NCBI GenBank assembly: GCA_023897205.1
Contig: JAHWDD010000004.1
Location: forward strand, 992,001-1,056,000
Reading direction: 5' to 3'
DNA from: Exophiala sp. HKRS030
Lineage: Eukaryota; Ascomycota; Eurotiomycetes; Chaetothyriales; Herpotrichiellaceae
Length of the DNA stretch: 64,000 nucleotides
Within the stretch, counting starts at the first letter, position 1, and the number at the start of each line of letters is the position of its first letter. Below the pieces are notes generated by a model. The model did not search any database. It had not been told where the DNA came from and saw nothing but the letters and a program-made list of their open reading frames with translations. Positions 1-11,432 of the stretch are shown piece after piece. A program made the translations under genes and the position numbers.

Positions 1-1097
1 CCTGAGATGCCGTACTTCTGGGCTTGTTGTCGGACAATCTCGGCTGCAGCAAACAGAGGGTCGTGGAAGTAGTCGCCGGCGTATTTGGCACCCAGAGGTG
101 AGGCAATGTTCCATCGGCTGCTCTTGTCCTTGGTGGAAGCCCGAGAGACCTTGTTGGAGAAGAAGCCACACGCCGACGGGCTGTAGGCGTAGAAGGCGAT
201 GTTGTGCTCGCGAAGGACGGCAAACAGGCGTTCCTCACCCCCTCGGCAGATGGGGTTGTACTGGCCTTGGTAGACAGAGGGCTTCACCCAACCGTTCTCT
301 TCACACACGCGAACGATCTCTTCGACCTCCTCCACGGAGTAGTTGGAGAGGCCGAAACGTTCGAACTTGCCCTCGAGGTAAGCCTTGTTCATGGCCTCAC
401 AGGTCTCCCTGAAGGGAGTGGCTCGGTCAGGAGCATGGAGGTACATGACGTCCACCTGGTCGGTGTTGAGGGCGTCTAATGATCGGTCGATGCTGAGGCC
501 GATGTTCTTGGTTCGGTGAGAGCCAGGCATGAAACTGGACACCTTGGTTGAGACATTGGCCCATTTGGCCAGTCGTAGTTCTTCTTCTCCCAACAGTTTC
601 TCGCATGTGCCTCCACGACCGACGGGGTACGCTCTGGCAGTGTCGATGTCGTTGTAACCCCTCGATCGGAATAGGTTGATGAACTTGGAGGCGTCTTCGA
701 CGGTGGTGATCTTGGCCAGAGGGGACAGGTGTGAACCCACCGAGGCCGTTCCGAGCACTATCCGCAAGGGTGGTTTGCATGGCTCGGTCTGTACTAAAGG
801 AGATGTGATTCTTTCTGCATTGTCAAACGTGCTGGCCCGCGACCGGGTGGGTGTGACTGTGAGGTCTGTGGCATCGGTGTCGTCCGACTGCTGTGATGAG
901 AAGGAGTGTGCAGAGCGGGAGGATGTGGCAGAGCTGAGTTCGTGGGAAAGTCGTATTTGCTGTGCTCGGTGCATGTCGAGGTTGTGTATATTTAACGAGG
1001 GCAGATGTTCCAACTTCATTCTGAGAGCGGCGGCCATGGAGCCCATATGTCGATCTTGAGACATTGTTGGAGACTGAGGATAGTCAAAGTCGGCCAT
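1..1097 (-). CDS. Aldo/keto reductase, AKR7 (aflatoxin-aldehyde reductase) type, 3' end outside window
   Basis: The minus strand reads open from an ATG at 1097 to the window edge, giving about 365 residues without a stop. Residues 1-100 are a Ser/Thr-rich extension of no recognised domain. The reductase domain begins at RIVLGTASVGSH. It then shows DIDTARAYPVGRGG (catalytic Asp and Tyr of the aldo/keto reductase tetrad), VDVMYLHAPDRATPF, EGKFERFGLSNYS and VYQGQYNPICRGGE. These are the hallmarks of NADPH-dependent AKR7 enzymes, which reduce aldehydes and dialdehydes in the cytosol. The usual family length is about 330-340 aa, so the extra N-terminus may partly be untranslated; a later start near the domain is possible. 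The family is clear; the substrate is not. The gene is truncated by the window, not by mutation. Confidence 0.85.
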   Translation of the reverse strand, partial: MADFDYPQSPTMSQDRHMGSMAAALRMKLEHLPSLNIHNLDMHRAQQIRLSHELSSATSSRSAHSFSSQQSDDTDATDLTVTPTRSRASTFDNAERITSPLVQTEPCKPPLRIVLGTASVGSHLSPLAKITTVEDASKFINLFRSRGYNDIDTARAYPVGRGGTCEKLLGEEELRLAKWANVSTKVSSFMPGSHRTKNIGLSIDRSLDALNTDQVDVMYLHAPDRATPFRETCEAMNKAYLEGKFERFGLSNYSVEEVEEIVRVCEENGWVKPSVYQGQYNPICRGGEERLFAVLREHNIAFYAYSPSACGFFSNKVSRASTKDKSSRWNIASPLGAKYAGDYFHDPLFAAAEIVRQQAQKYGIS

Positions 1098-4000
1098 TAT
1101 GATGTGGAGAGGAGGTGAAGGCCCGAGGTCCTCTCTGGGTGATATAGCTTGCGATTCTTCGGAAAGAGGTAGGGTTAATTGCTCAGTCGAATACAGTCAG
1201 CGTCGTATAGTTGGAGGGTGGGCTGGAATTGGCGGTGGTGGAGGTTATCTTTGTACTAGCAGTCTCACACAAAGAACTTTGACCGTGTCTTTGTCTTTGT
1301 GAAGTAAGAGACCTGAAAACAGAGGCTCTGGCTAGTTGTTGTTGTTGTGTTGTGTGTTGTATACTTTTTGTTAACGAGAGAAATACTGGTAGGGGAGGGT
1401 GGAGGGCGGTGGATGGAGTATATCTATGCTGCACCTGAAACGGGGAGGGTTTGCCGATCCAGACGACAACCCATTTGGGGATGATGGACAGGATCGAGCG
1501 TCGGCACAAAGTGTTTGCGCGGCCAGAGGCCATGGCATTGACAATGTGGCGAGCACTGGGCCCTGGTCTTCCAGTCGAGAAAGCCGCCGTACTCCATCAA
1601 GCGCATTCCTTTCACCTGACGCCCCCCGGCTCACCCAGGGCTCGCCTTTTGGTGACACGGCATCCACAGTCGCCGTGGTTCCACCCTGTCTACATACGCT
1701 CCTGATCCTGGTCAGCTGTTAGGACCAACCCTGGCCCCCTGCTCACCACCCACCACAAACTTTGCATACCTGCAGGCCCCCGGTCCCCCCTTGTCGATGC
1801 AGTCGATGCGCGCCGACGCCCACGCCGTGAGGTGCAGCATCCAGCTAGAACCTTCGCAGTCTAGTCAGCCTCTTGACTCAAAGCGCCAGATATGCATTCC
1901 TTCTGCCATCGCGTATGCCGAGTCACGGCTCGTCCAGCGACCACGCTTTGTGTTATGCATCTCAGCCTGCCTCAGCCGCCGTGTCCTGTTCGTTCATGCC
2001 GCTCCGGTCAGCGACGCCTCAAGCGAGTTGTTGGATTGCAACGGTCCGAACCCGTCGATATGGCTGAGCTGGTTACGAATTGTGTCTACGGAGTACAGGC
2101 ATCACCTATGGCTAGCTTACTAGTTCTCAAAATCAACCGAGTCTGGCAGGCCAACCACACGATGCTGTCAAGTCCTTCTAGCACAGTAGGCAACGCCGAG
2201 GTGGAGGCTACGCCCTTGGCCCAGGGCTTGTCCTCGTGGCCCTTCGCCGGCCCTTGACGCACCTCAGGGACTGCCCGGCCGCCGTGCAAGTAGGAGAAAC
2301 GATCGGCACTCACTACCGCAATGACCCGATGGATGCGTTCCTGAGGGCGTACAGCACAATAATACTCGTAGCATCATGTTCGCCGTGGACGCCTTTTAGC
2401 CAACATTCACCCGGTGCTAGGTACCTCTGGCTTCGCGAGCATACATACGTTAGTTGGTAGTACTGACAACGTATTCGATGAGGGCACCGCCACACGCCCT
2501 TAGGAATCACGGGGGCTCGCTTGCACTCTGGAAGGCGTTCGCTGGTCACGTCAACAAGATTAGCGGGACAGCCACGATTCCCACGACCACTGTGATCCGA
2601 GGACAAAGTCGGCGCCGACCATTGCGATAGTCAGCAACATTTAACGAGACGGCACATTTTTCGCTGCCTGCCACAGAGTTTTCCTCCCTACAGTAGAGTT
2701 GATTCAGATGTACTCCGTACACCAATTGGTGCGACCAGAACGCCCAAACATCAATAGTCTTGCAGTAGGTACGGATGGACACATCCCCATTGACCATGGG
2801 TGATGCTCCAGTTCAGCTCCGCACCCAAGTCAAGGAAGGATATGTCTGTTGAGAGGTCGATCAATTGAAGGTAAAAAGAAACCAGCTGTGCGCTGTCTCC
2901 TCCCTGGGTGATGATCACTTGTCGAAGACAGAAGCCTGTTCACTCCCAGTCCCCATCCCTCAAGTACCTCGTACGGACAACTGCTTCCCCTACGCAATAA
3001 CATGGAAACGAACAATCAAGGCACTGGCACGAGCTTTGCCAATAGAGCGGCGCTTGAAGGCGGCCTGCGTGTCTCATCTTGTATGCCTCCTTCCTCAAAC
3101 TTGGCTTTTTTTCACACTGCGAGTGTGTTTATTGGTTGCTTGGAAGTCGGCCGGTGCCAAGCTTGTTATCTAGTGGACGATTGATCGGTGGACGGAGAGT
3201 CGGCGCGCCGATGCCGATCTGTTACCTGTTCCTGGCCAATGAAAAAAATGGCGTCATGTGGGAAAGTCACGCACGAACCTGCCACTACGCATTCATTTGG
3301 TAGTTGTACTCAGTACTCACAGTATCCGTACTCGTCGTTGGGACACAGAATACTGACAACACCTGTTTGATTGTGGCTGCTTCACTCATGATTGCTTGGT
3401 CTACCCAGCCATGATGGTCGCGTCTTTGTGTACGCAATCCCCACGGCTGAACAGGCAATTTGGCCAACTCTTCTTGACACGTACTATACAGGACTCGTCA
3501 AGTGTGGCGCATTGTGGTCACTGGACTTGGCTCTTTCTATTATCGATTGCGACGAGAGCAACTACATACAGTCAACTCTTGGATTCGCTTAACTTCCAAA
3601 GGACGTCATAGGTGAAAAGGTTTTGTCCCCGAGGTACAATACCAATGTAGTGGCTCTTGCAAAAAACATGAGGCGCATCGGCACTTGGAAGCTTGTACTG
3701 GACGGAGTACCTGCGGAGTACCTACAAGACCCAGCTGACTACCCCTCCAAAGTACAGTCTATCGGAGGACTACAACGCTCAAATGCAAGGCGATGACGTC
3801 TAAAGAACTGGTCAACTGAGACCAGCTTGGTTTTTACCTCTCGTCTCCAGCGTCCTTCCCTTCTGGCAAAAGAATCTCCAGGGACGACACTAGTCGACAA
3901 ACAATCCAGATTGGCGTCGTCGGTCAACGGCGAGTGTCGCACCGACTGAGGCTCTTAGCGTCACCGGTGGTTGGTTGTGGCGCCAGAAATTCTGGGGAAG

Positions 4001-4517
4001 CCTGGTCCGTTCATCCCTTTGGTTCAAAGGGAAATTTCGGCTGCATGGAGAAAAATCGTCCCAGGGCAGGGTTTATCAGACAAACAAATGGAAAGTTTCA
4101 GATGTTTTGCTCTTGTTGATGGTGGGAATTGCGATTTGCGTGCGCGTCTCAGACAACATATCAACACTACTCGTTTGGTCGCAAAGTGATCATTACTCCA
4201 ATTACTCGTGCACAAAGTTCCGTACTCCGTGGTATAGACCAGACAGCATGATTGTTTGTTTCGCCGGCTGGACCCCATTGACAACGGCACCGACATTTCA
4301 ACTTCACCGACACTCACTACCTGCCACTCCAATTTGAGTCTCGTTACACCATTTTCCGGGCCACGGCGTGCTCAGGCAGAATCTGTGACAAGGCTCGATG
4401 CAGAATTTGGACTCACCACTCGGCCTCGGAACTTCTGAGTCGAGAAGAGGCTGACGGTGGGACGCATGTGCTGTAGGTATGTCGTCTTGCCTCGGTGAAA
4501 TCCATGTGCAAATTTGA

Positions 4518-6225
4518 TACTCCGTATCATGATCATCATCCCTCGGTAGGGTCGACTTCGGATGTCTTTTACTCTTCAAGCAGCTAAACAACTCCGGTAA
4601 CATTATTGGGGCCAATTCCCCTGCCAAAAAGCAGAAATGGTACGAGGCAATATGGAAGTAACATCCCCAACGGCGTCGAGCGGAGTTTATTTCCTAACCG
4701 TGGTCCTGTATAACGAGTACTACATAATGCCGTCGCTCAACTACCTATTCTCAACTAGTTGGGCACTTTCTAAAATGTCCCAGAGTCACAGTTTACCCTT
4801 GGCATAGAGGGGGGTTAACCAAAAAACAAGGATTATCACAAAACATGACGAATGTGCATTTGCATGTACCGAGTAATAATGCAAGCAAGCGAGAAGGTAG
4901 GCATGGGTTGATTAGGTACGAACTCATGGAGTACATTCCAACGTTTGGCGAGTTGGGTTTGATCCTTGAGGTATTAGTATACGGAGTACGAAAGGACTAC
5001 GAGTACGGAGTATGTACATGGGAGACTCGATCCTGTGGAAATTTCAGTGCCATCCTCTTTTCGAAGAGTACGGACTACTCATCCTCGCAAAAAGGCCGGT
5101 CGCAACATACCAAGTACTCCGTACATGCTGGCACGTTTGACGAGGTTTTAAAATTGCAGTACTCTGTACAAAGAACCCCCCCTCCCCCTCCTTGTCATGG
5201 CTCGTTTTATACGGAGTACAGGACTACGGAGTACATACCTTTGAATTTCTTGTACAACCCAATTGCATAACCAGGGTATTTCCCGATCATCATTTCTGAT
5301 CTTCAAATTTTAATGACCTGTCATGGAAAGTGTACGTATATACGAAGTACGAGTAAATGGTAAGGTTGGTTTCTGCGAGACGAAGGATTCATACATGCAT
5401 GATACATGCATCCTCCGTACGGAGCCAAAATACCTAGTTTCGTGACTTTCGTTACATTTGGGCATCCGAAGCCGGCTCGTGGTCGTAGTGGTGGTGGTGG
5501 TGGTGCTACTACTACGGAGTATTAGATAGAACGACCCATCGGCGGCGCTTCCTCCACCAACACCCTCTCTACCCGTCAAAAGTATCGTGATTGGATACAA
5601 AGGTAACGGCGATCGTGATGATCTGGAAGAAGGGAGAAGAAAGGAAATACTCCCGTGGAAGACCGGGATGAATATGAATGGGCAACAAAGAACCACAACG
5701 AGGGGGGGTGGGCAAAAGATCTGCGAATTCTGAAACGATGAACTTCCGGGTAATTTGGTCAAAAAAAGAGGAGAAAAGGAAAAAGAAGAGAGGGAAAAAA
5801 AACCCTCCCCACCGATGCACAATTTACCTTACATACTCCGTACTATGTACATAATACTTTTCAGCGTAGCAAGGATTGCAAGTCTTTGTTTGCAACCATT
5901 TCTCCTTGGTTGAGTTGTATGTACCCGGAGTGTACGGATACAAGTAGAGTAATTCCTCCGTATAGTGCCCTCCCTCCCTCCCCCCTCCCCCCCTCCTCCT
6001 TACTCGTACTTGTACCCTCGGTTTGGCTTCTCTTGATCCTCTGGATACTCTACTGGCATTCAAACTCCTCCTCTCCATTAGCCCCCGCGACCACTTGACT
6101 ACTCCGGATCGTGCTCCCTAGACAAATAACATGTTGAATGGTTGGTTGACTACAAGAAAACAAACCGAGGTAAGTGTGTTTAAGGGGGGGCAAGCGAGGC
6201 GCTTATCGATAATCGATACGGAGTA
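4518..6225. repeat. Cluster of nine TACGGAGTA / TACTCCGTA 9-mers
   Basis: Exact copies start at 4518, 4980, 5004, 5115, 5210, 5225, 5513, 5834 and 6217, in both orientations. Many are flanked by GT or AC, so that the fuller form is GTACTCCGTAC or its complement. Two more lie at 2087 and 2711. Isolated copies occur at 17400, 24386, 27984, 36846, 39714 and 45353. All are outside the coding exons modelled here. Degenerate copies (for example near 3712, 4219 and 27886) are also present. The function is unknown; the density argues for a dispersed short repeat or a recurrent binding site rather than chance. Confidence 0.8.
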
Positions 6226-6240
6226 TTAATCGATATCGAT
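6205..6240. repeat. Four ATCGAT palindromes in 36 bp
   Basis: ATCGAT occurs at 6205-6210, 6212-6217, 6229-6234 and 6235-6240, with one 9-mer repeat copy (6217-6225) embedded in the middle. Spacing is 1, 11 and 0 bp. This could be a multimeric protein-binding site or just a short tandem duplication. Confidence 0.6.
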
Positions 6241-6320
6241 TTGGTTTCATATTCGAGTACAGTACAGGCAGTATCAATGGGGGCTACGAAACTTGGAAAA
6301 GCATATCATTACCTCATCCT

Positions 6321-6368
6321 TTTTTTTTCTTTTTGTTATTATATAAATGAAAAAACAAAAGAAAAAAC
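6321..6368. repeat. A/T-rich imperfect inverted repeat
   Basis: A T-rich arm (T9, C, T5, then GTT) is followed by an ATTATATAAATG-like loop and a complementary A-rich arm (A6, C, A4, G, A6). Transcribed, it could fold into a weak A-U hairpin. It is not followed by or attached to any recognised gene, so I make no terminator or RNA claim. Confidence 0.4.
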
Positions 6369-9300
6369 TCTTTGTATGTCCTCCGTATGACTCGGTTCTC
6401 GGTACCAATGTTGTTGTAACGGTCGCCGCTCAAGCGTCATTTTATTAGGAGCGACTACGGGGTTCTTTTGCTTTCAAAGACCAATGCAGAAGTCTGCAAA
6501 AACTACTGTACAATCCATCCTTCCCTTCTGCACGTCGCATGTTGCATACAACCAATCCGTACGGGAATCGATTTTGCTGCGATATGACGTGGTTTTTCGT
6601 TTACCTTGCGGAGGAGGTCCAGGTAAGGTAGGTAGGTCAATGGGCTGGAGTAACTTTTTAATAAAAAAGAAATCCTTCTCAACACAAGACGTGTCGAGAC
6701 GAAATGAATGGGAGGTGAGGGTTTAACCACTTATCTGTACAGAGCATCCATACTCCCCATACTAATCATGTCTACGACTTACCTACTTACTTGCGATGCC
6801 GGAGTACGGTGTGTAGGTATTCTTGATCTTTATTCCACTCACTCAAAATCATACCTCTCTGATGCGAAGTACAAGGTTGATCTCGTGATAGGATACAATG
6901 ACACATGGTCTTGCTTGTACGTGTCTTGTCCTTACTTCCAACTTCGGATCCGTTCAATCACACTACCTATCACGACTATATCTCAGGTTATCTTAAAGTA
7001 AGAGTACTAGTACTAATACTCTGAACGTCTTTTGTCCTTCACCGCCATCACCACATCGCTCCCGTTACGCTTCAGTCGCGCCGGGCGGTACGAATTAATG
7101 ATAATCTTAAGGTGTGTACAAGAGGCAGTTACAATACGCCGTGGATATCAAGTCCGAACTGGTGCGCATAGTTTCTGCACGTTGTTCAACGACTTCATTG
7201 ACAGAACTCCATACTCCTCCATACGAGTATGTGTGATCCGTGCACGAACCGAACAACCATAGCAAATATATACCTGTGTCTGTATGAACAAGCCGATACC
7301 ATCTACCGTAAAAGGTCCAATGAATCTTGAATCTTCTTCGTCACGATTTGCCCCTTTTTACGGTCCGACTCTCACCACCTGCGGACTCGAAGTCGGATGT
7401 TCTTGCGAGTGATCAGACCTCGGTGTCCCCTGTTGCACCGTCAACGGTATACTCTTCGTAGACATCCTTGGGCTCTTATCGGATACCCTCGGTTACTTAC
7501 ACGCAGTGTGATTCGAGAAATGTCAATATCGGTAGCCACCATGATTAGAATAGTCCGCAAGACTGGTCCCCTGAATGCGCAGCCTGATACTGGTCATTAT
7601 ATCGGAACATCAACAATGTAAAGATCTTCAATCGATGTTGGCGAATCATTCCATGGCAGACGGATTGAATGAAGACTAGAACGCTGATGGCCAACGTCGC
7701 TTTTAAAACGCAGCCAAGTCTTTTTTGCCGCCGCACACGCCTTCCACTTTCACATCGGCGACGTTCCTTTTGAAACGAACTCCAAACCCGCAAACGAGCT
7801 TGACACACAAGCCAGCCCGGTTGTCCAAGCAGTCGTCGTCCCGCGTTCCAAGTCCTGGCAGGTCAGCAAGCACATCTAGACGGACGACGTTACAGGGATC
7901 GATGCACCGGTATGGGCCATGAAGCCCGCCTCTTTTTATTCTGCGTCGGTGTGGCTGGAAAACAAGCCTCCGAGTCAGTACTGCATGTTGCCGTTTGTAA
8001 CGAAGTATGCGCCGACAGGTTGGCAACTGGGCCATGACCTCTCGTTTTGCGTTCTCTTCGATGCAAGGACTTCGTCCCCAAGCCAGGAAGGATATCAGTC
8101 TCGCCGAACACAGACACACAACCGAGCACACGAATCGAGGTATGACCAGTGAGGTTGGTCGCAGTGCCACTGACCGTCAAATTTGAAGGCGTGTCACGTT
8201 GGGCGGCATTGCGCAGGGATTCTGCCGTGTAATGACTGCTCACTGCATACCTCCAACTGGGCCCTTTGATTCTGCATCATGCACGACGAACGTTGGAGAT
8301 TGGACATAGGGTGTTGATTGATCTTGGCTTACAAGGCCGCAACAAGTGTTCCAGGAAAGACCCCGTTCCCATTCAGGCTGGACGAGTCTCGCCTGCCTAA
8401 GGCCGCCTAGGGTGTGACAAAGTCGGGCTCAAACGCCATTGTCGCCACATCAGTCCTTTCCAAGGGTCTTTTTCGTGGTATCGTTTGCATCCACCCAGCA
8501 AGGATACACAATGCTGGGGTCAAGGGAATGTTAAGCAGACATCTCTGGACAAGGATACAAGTGAATGGCCAGGGGAATGATAGTACAGGTCCCGTTGTTC
8601 AATGAGCCGCCCATGTAATTGCCCCACTTACTCTGGAGGAATAACTGACCTTGGTCTCTCGGTTGAAACTATTCAGATGCATCCGCGCTGATCCAACTTC
8701 GACCTGAATATCACTTGCCAAGTTAGACAACAGGCCGAGAGCAATGGCTGATAGATTGAATGCGAAGCAAGAAGCTAAGGTGATTCTGCGAACAAAGTCG
8801 AATGAAAGCGTTCGCCATGTGAGACATGCATACTCGCTTATCTGCTGGTTATCGAACGGATGCCGGTGATTGTCAGGAGAACTTGCCTAATGTCAACGAT
8901 CGCTTGATGCGATAGGCGAGAGTCGAGACCAATCGGTGAACGCTATAAATACGTGAACACTGCAGAACGCGATAACGCCGGTTGGGCTGGCTGATGCCAA
9001 AGACGGGAAGTGAAACTTTGAAAATTGTAGACGGCCGGAGTTGTGGAACCAGCTGAAACATGCTTCCTGGCCTGCGTCCGGAACGAACAAGCATTCTCTA
9101 TAGAGTGTCCTGGTCAAAAAGATCTGCAGCTTTGCGATGGAGACCGTGCTAGATCTTTTTTGTGGCTGACTGTCATCCCGTATCGGTTTCTATAGTGGTC
9201 GCAAAGCTGATACTTACGGAAATGTTGTTGTAGATACTATGACGCCTGCGAATGTCGATTCCCGAGCGAAGAATCAGTGTCATCCAGCTGTGAAGAGCAT

Positions 9301-9609
9301 CCTTGTAGCAGGTCACTTCGTTTGCTGCCGTAGGTCAGGAGTGCAGAAAAAGTGATCAATTGAATGCCGTACAGATTGGTAATTGACTGTCAAGAGAATC
9401 GACCTAATGTGCATCTCGGGAATAGTACACAAAACGACACCCAACAAGGTAATGGCCAGCCTCTACCAAGTAAGTCTATGTCAAAAACAATTGAGTGAAA
9501 CCCAATGTGTCAACAAAAGAAAAGGTGCAACATAACCAAAGAAATTTCAAACAATGAATCTGGAACCACAAGTGCTCAATGAGTCCCCTGGTCCACGCCT
9601 GAGATTCCC

Positions 9610-10810
9610 TCACATGGTCTCTTCTTCGATAGTGATATCAGGGGAAGGGACCATGTAGACATGCTCTGAATCGCTATCGGGGATGGTCATATCGGCTCCA
9701 TCGTTGATTTCGGCGTAAGTCGGACGTGACGGAAGTTCCTCCACCGGTGTGACATATTGGTGTTGCCAGTCGGTACTATGAAGTTCATCGACGACGTAGA
9801 CCTCCCTCAACAATTGTAAAGGCAGGCATTCCCAGCTTGTTTCAGCTCCGTATGGAATTGGTGGGGTCTCCTCGCCTGTTGAACATTGAGTCAGTACCAC
9901 ATCTGGAATTAGTCTGAAGTGCCAAACTGACCGGTTGCATGTGATGATTGCAAGAGACCGTGACATTGATTCCAGACAGCTTCCCTGATGTTCATAGTTT
10001 CCGACTCCGTCGTGGCTTCACTCCGTAGATCTTCTTCCCAATCTCCATTCAATCTCACAGCAATCTTGGGCAGGCAGAGGTATGGCCAGAACATACGGTT
10101 GCCAAGCAAGTTTCTCTGAATTGATCCTGGGTTGATCCAATGAAAGGCACCGAGGAGTGCAGCAACTTGATCAAGGCGCCAGACGGGTATAGCTTTGTAT
10201 CTGTAAAAAGAGAACGTCAGGACAGTCATATCTGAAGGGTAGTCACCTAAAAGTCGGACGGTAGTTGAGGATCATAATCAACGTACACTGGCAGACCATC
10301 AACAGTCCTCTCTCCTTGTCTGGCTCGTAGCTAGCAATTGCCAAACTTGAGCTTGACAGCAAGACGTCCAGCGTCGACAAAGGCTCCAAGGATGTATTCC
10401 AGAGCTTCTCCAATGTTCACACCACGCCTCACTAAGGGGATCATGTACATATGACGATTTTCCCAGTCCATCATGTGAGGCCTGTTAGGGTTATGCGAGT
10501 CAAAGGACGGGTCAATCTGGACAATAACTCTGTCACGTTGAAGCCAGTCGAAATGGTTCAGGTGATGAACAGTCAGTTCAGGATCATTGATGCGTATAAC
10601 GAAAACGTGGCCTTCCTCGGTGATTTCAGCTGAGGGATTTGCTGGTGGAGGGGCCGGTCGAGGCTCTGTAACAGGAATTGGTGAAATGCCATATGATTCA
10701 ACCGGATCAGAGGTAGAAGGAAGGGCAGGAATCGCTGACGAGGAGCCAGATGCAGATGCAGACGCAGATGTCTCGCCGGTAGTCAAGGTTGGAGTGGTAG
10801 AGTTTGCCAT
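9610..10810 (-). CDS. Unrecognised protein, multi-exon, possible frameshift
   Basis: ATG at 10810 opens MANSTTPTLTTGETSAS and reads to a TAG at 10331-10333. A Ser/Pro-rich start is followed by a more structured part (HVFVIRINDPELTVHHLNHF, then NIGEALEYILGAFVDAGRL). Beyond the TAG the neighbouring frame continues with YEPDKERGLLMVCQC, splices at 10247/10200 (intron 10201-10246, GTGACT to TACAG), reads RYKAIPVWRLDQVAALLG, splices again (intron 9876-9931, GTCAGT to CAACAG, branch CTGAC) and ends at a TGA at 9610. The two 3' splices keep frame exactly. The join around 10331 needs either an intron (weak donor GTACAT inside the first exon) or a one-base frameshift. I do not recognise the family, and the acidic C-terminus (IPDSDSEHVYMVPSP) gives no function. 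Confidence 0.5.
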
Positions 10811-11432
10811 GGTATCGGTGCTAAGTAAGTAGATCGTAGGAAACAGATGCAAGAGCAAAATGCTATCACCAGATACAATGCAGGGCGAAGATGTTGGTAG
10901 GAAAGGATGAAAGACAGGGGAGAGAATATGAATCAAATGGTATCCTACCTCTTAATGAATGCGATGTGCCTGCCATCATGGAGATTTGTGGGAAAAAGTG
11001 ATTGCAGAGGAAGGTACGAATCTTTAGAGAGTCTTGAATGAATTACTTGTGTCAGGTACCGTACAGTAGTGCAACTATATACGGAGGAGTAAATAGCCAC
11101 AAGATGACAAAAGCTATCGGAAAACATTCCTAACTCGCCGCAAGGCTTCCCCGCCATGCATTAACATCCTAGAGACGTGTTCCCCCCTCAGGCACCCTCG
11201 ATGAGTGATTGGCCGGAATGCCGGCGAACACCGCAAGTTTTGAGTGGGCTTCAAAGGAACATTCAAGAAGAAGTTTTGTGTGCAAGGCTCAAACTACAGT
11301 GAAAGAGCTGCGGTGTCTACTTCTCTGACTCTCAATTCCTACTACTGCCCACTACATATAATATATACTCAATTCGCTTCACAGCATACGCTGTCCACTA
11401 CCGATCTATCAGGCTGCTTACTCGATCTCACC
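10811..11432. promoter_or_regulatory. Divergent intergenic region between the unknown gene and cpr6
   Basis: This 622-bp gap lies between two divergent start codons and must contain both promoters. It holds a perfect three-unit heat-shock element on the cpr6 side (separate entry) and an A/T-rich stretch (ATATAATATATAC) around 11356-11368, some 65-80 bp before the cpr6 ATG, which could act as a TATA-like element. No other gene is visible. Confidence 0.5.
11257..11269. promoter_or_regulatory. Perfect three-unit heat-shock element upstream of cpr6
   Basis: GAACATTCAAGAA matches the alternating GAAnnTTCnnGAA pattern bound by the heat-shock factor trimer, with all nine invariant bases present. 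It lies 164 bp before the start codon of the Hsp90 co-chaperone cyclophilin. Yeast CPR6 is a known Hsf1 target, so the placement fits the family biology; binding itself is inferred. Confidence 0.75.

Larger units (their letters stand above)
1098..9609. other. 8.5-kb gene desert
   Basis: No ORF here has family motifs, codon character or splice partners that support a gene. The longest is a 170-codon minus-strand frame at 5310-5822 that is low-complexity (Ser, Phe, Thr runs). What it does hold: eleven exact copies of a 9-mer (separate entry), a cluster of ATCGAT palindromes at 6205-6240, an A/T-rich inverted repeat near 6321-6368, GTT-rich sequence around 1333-1360, GGT repeats around 5488-5505 and C-rich runs around 5970-5995. 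The first few hundred bases are presumably the promoter of the aldo/keto reductase. A non-coding RNA or a gene built of very small exons cannot be excluded. Confidence 0.6.

Noticed and set aside
5310..5822. 170-codon minus ORF, Ser/Phe/Thr runs
   Set aside because: Low-complexity content from trinucleotide and poly-A/G tracts, no domain, no splice partners.
7703..8170. 155-codon minus ORF with Arg-rich content
   Set aside because: No recognisable motif; overlapping frames on both strands are equally open; length is compatible with chance.
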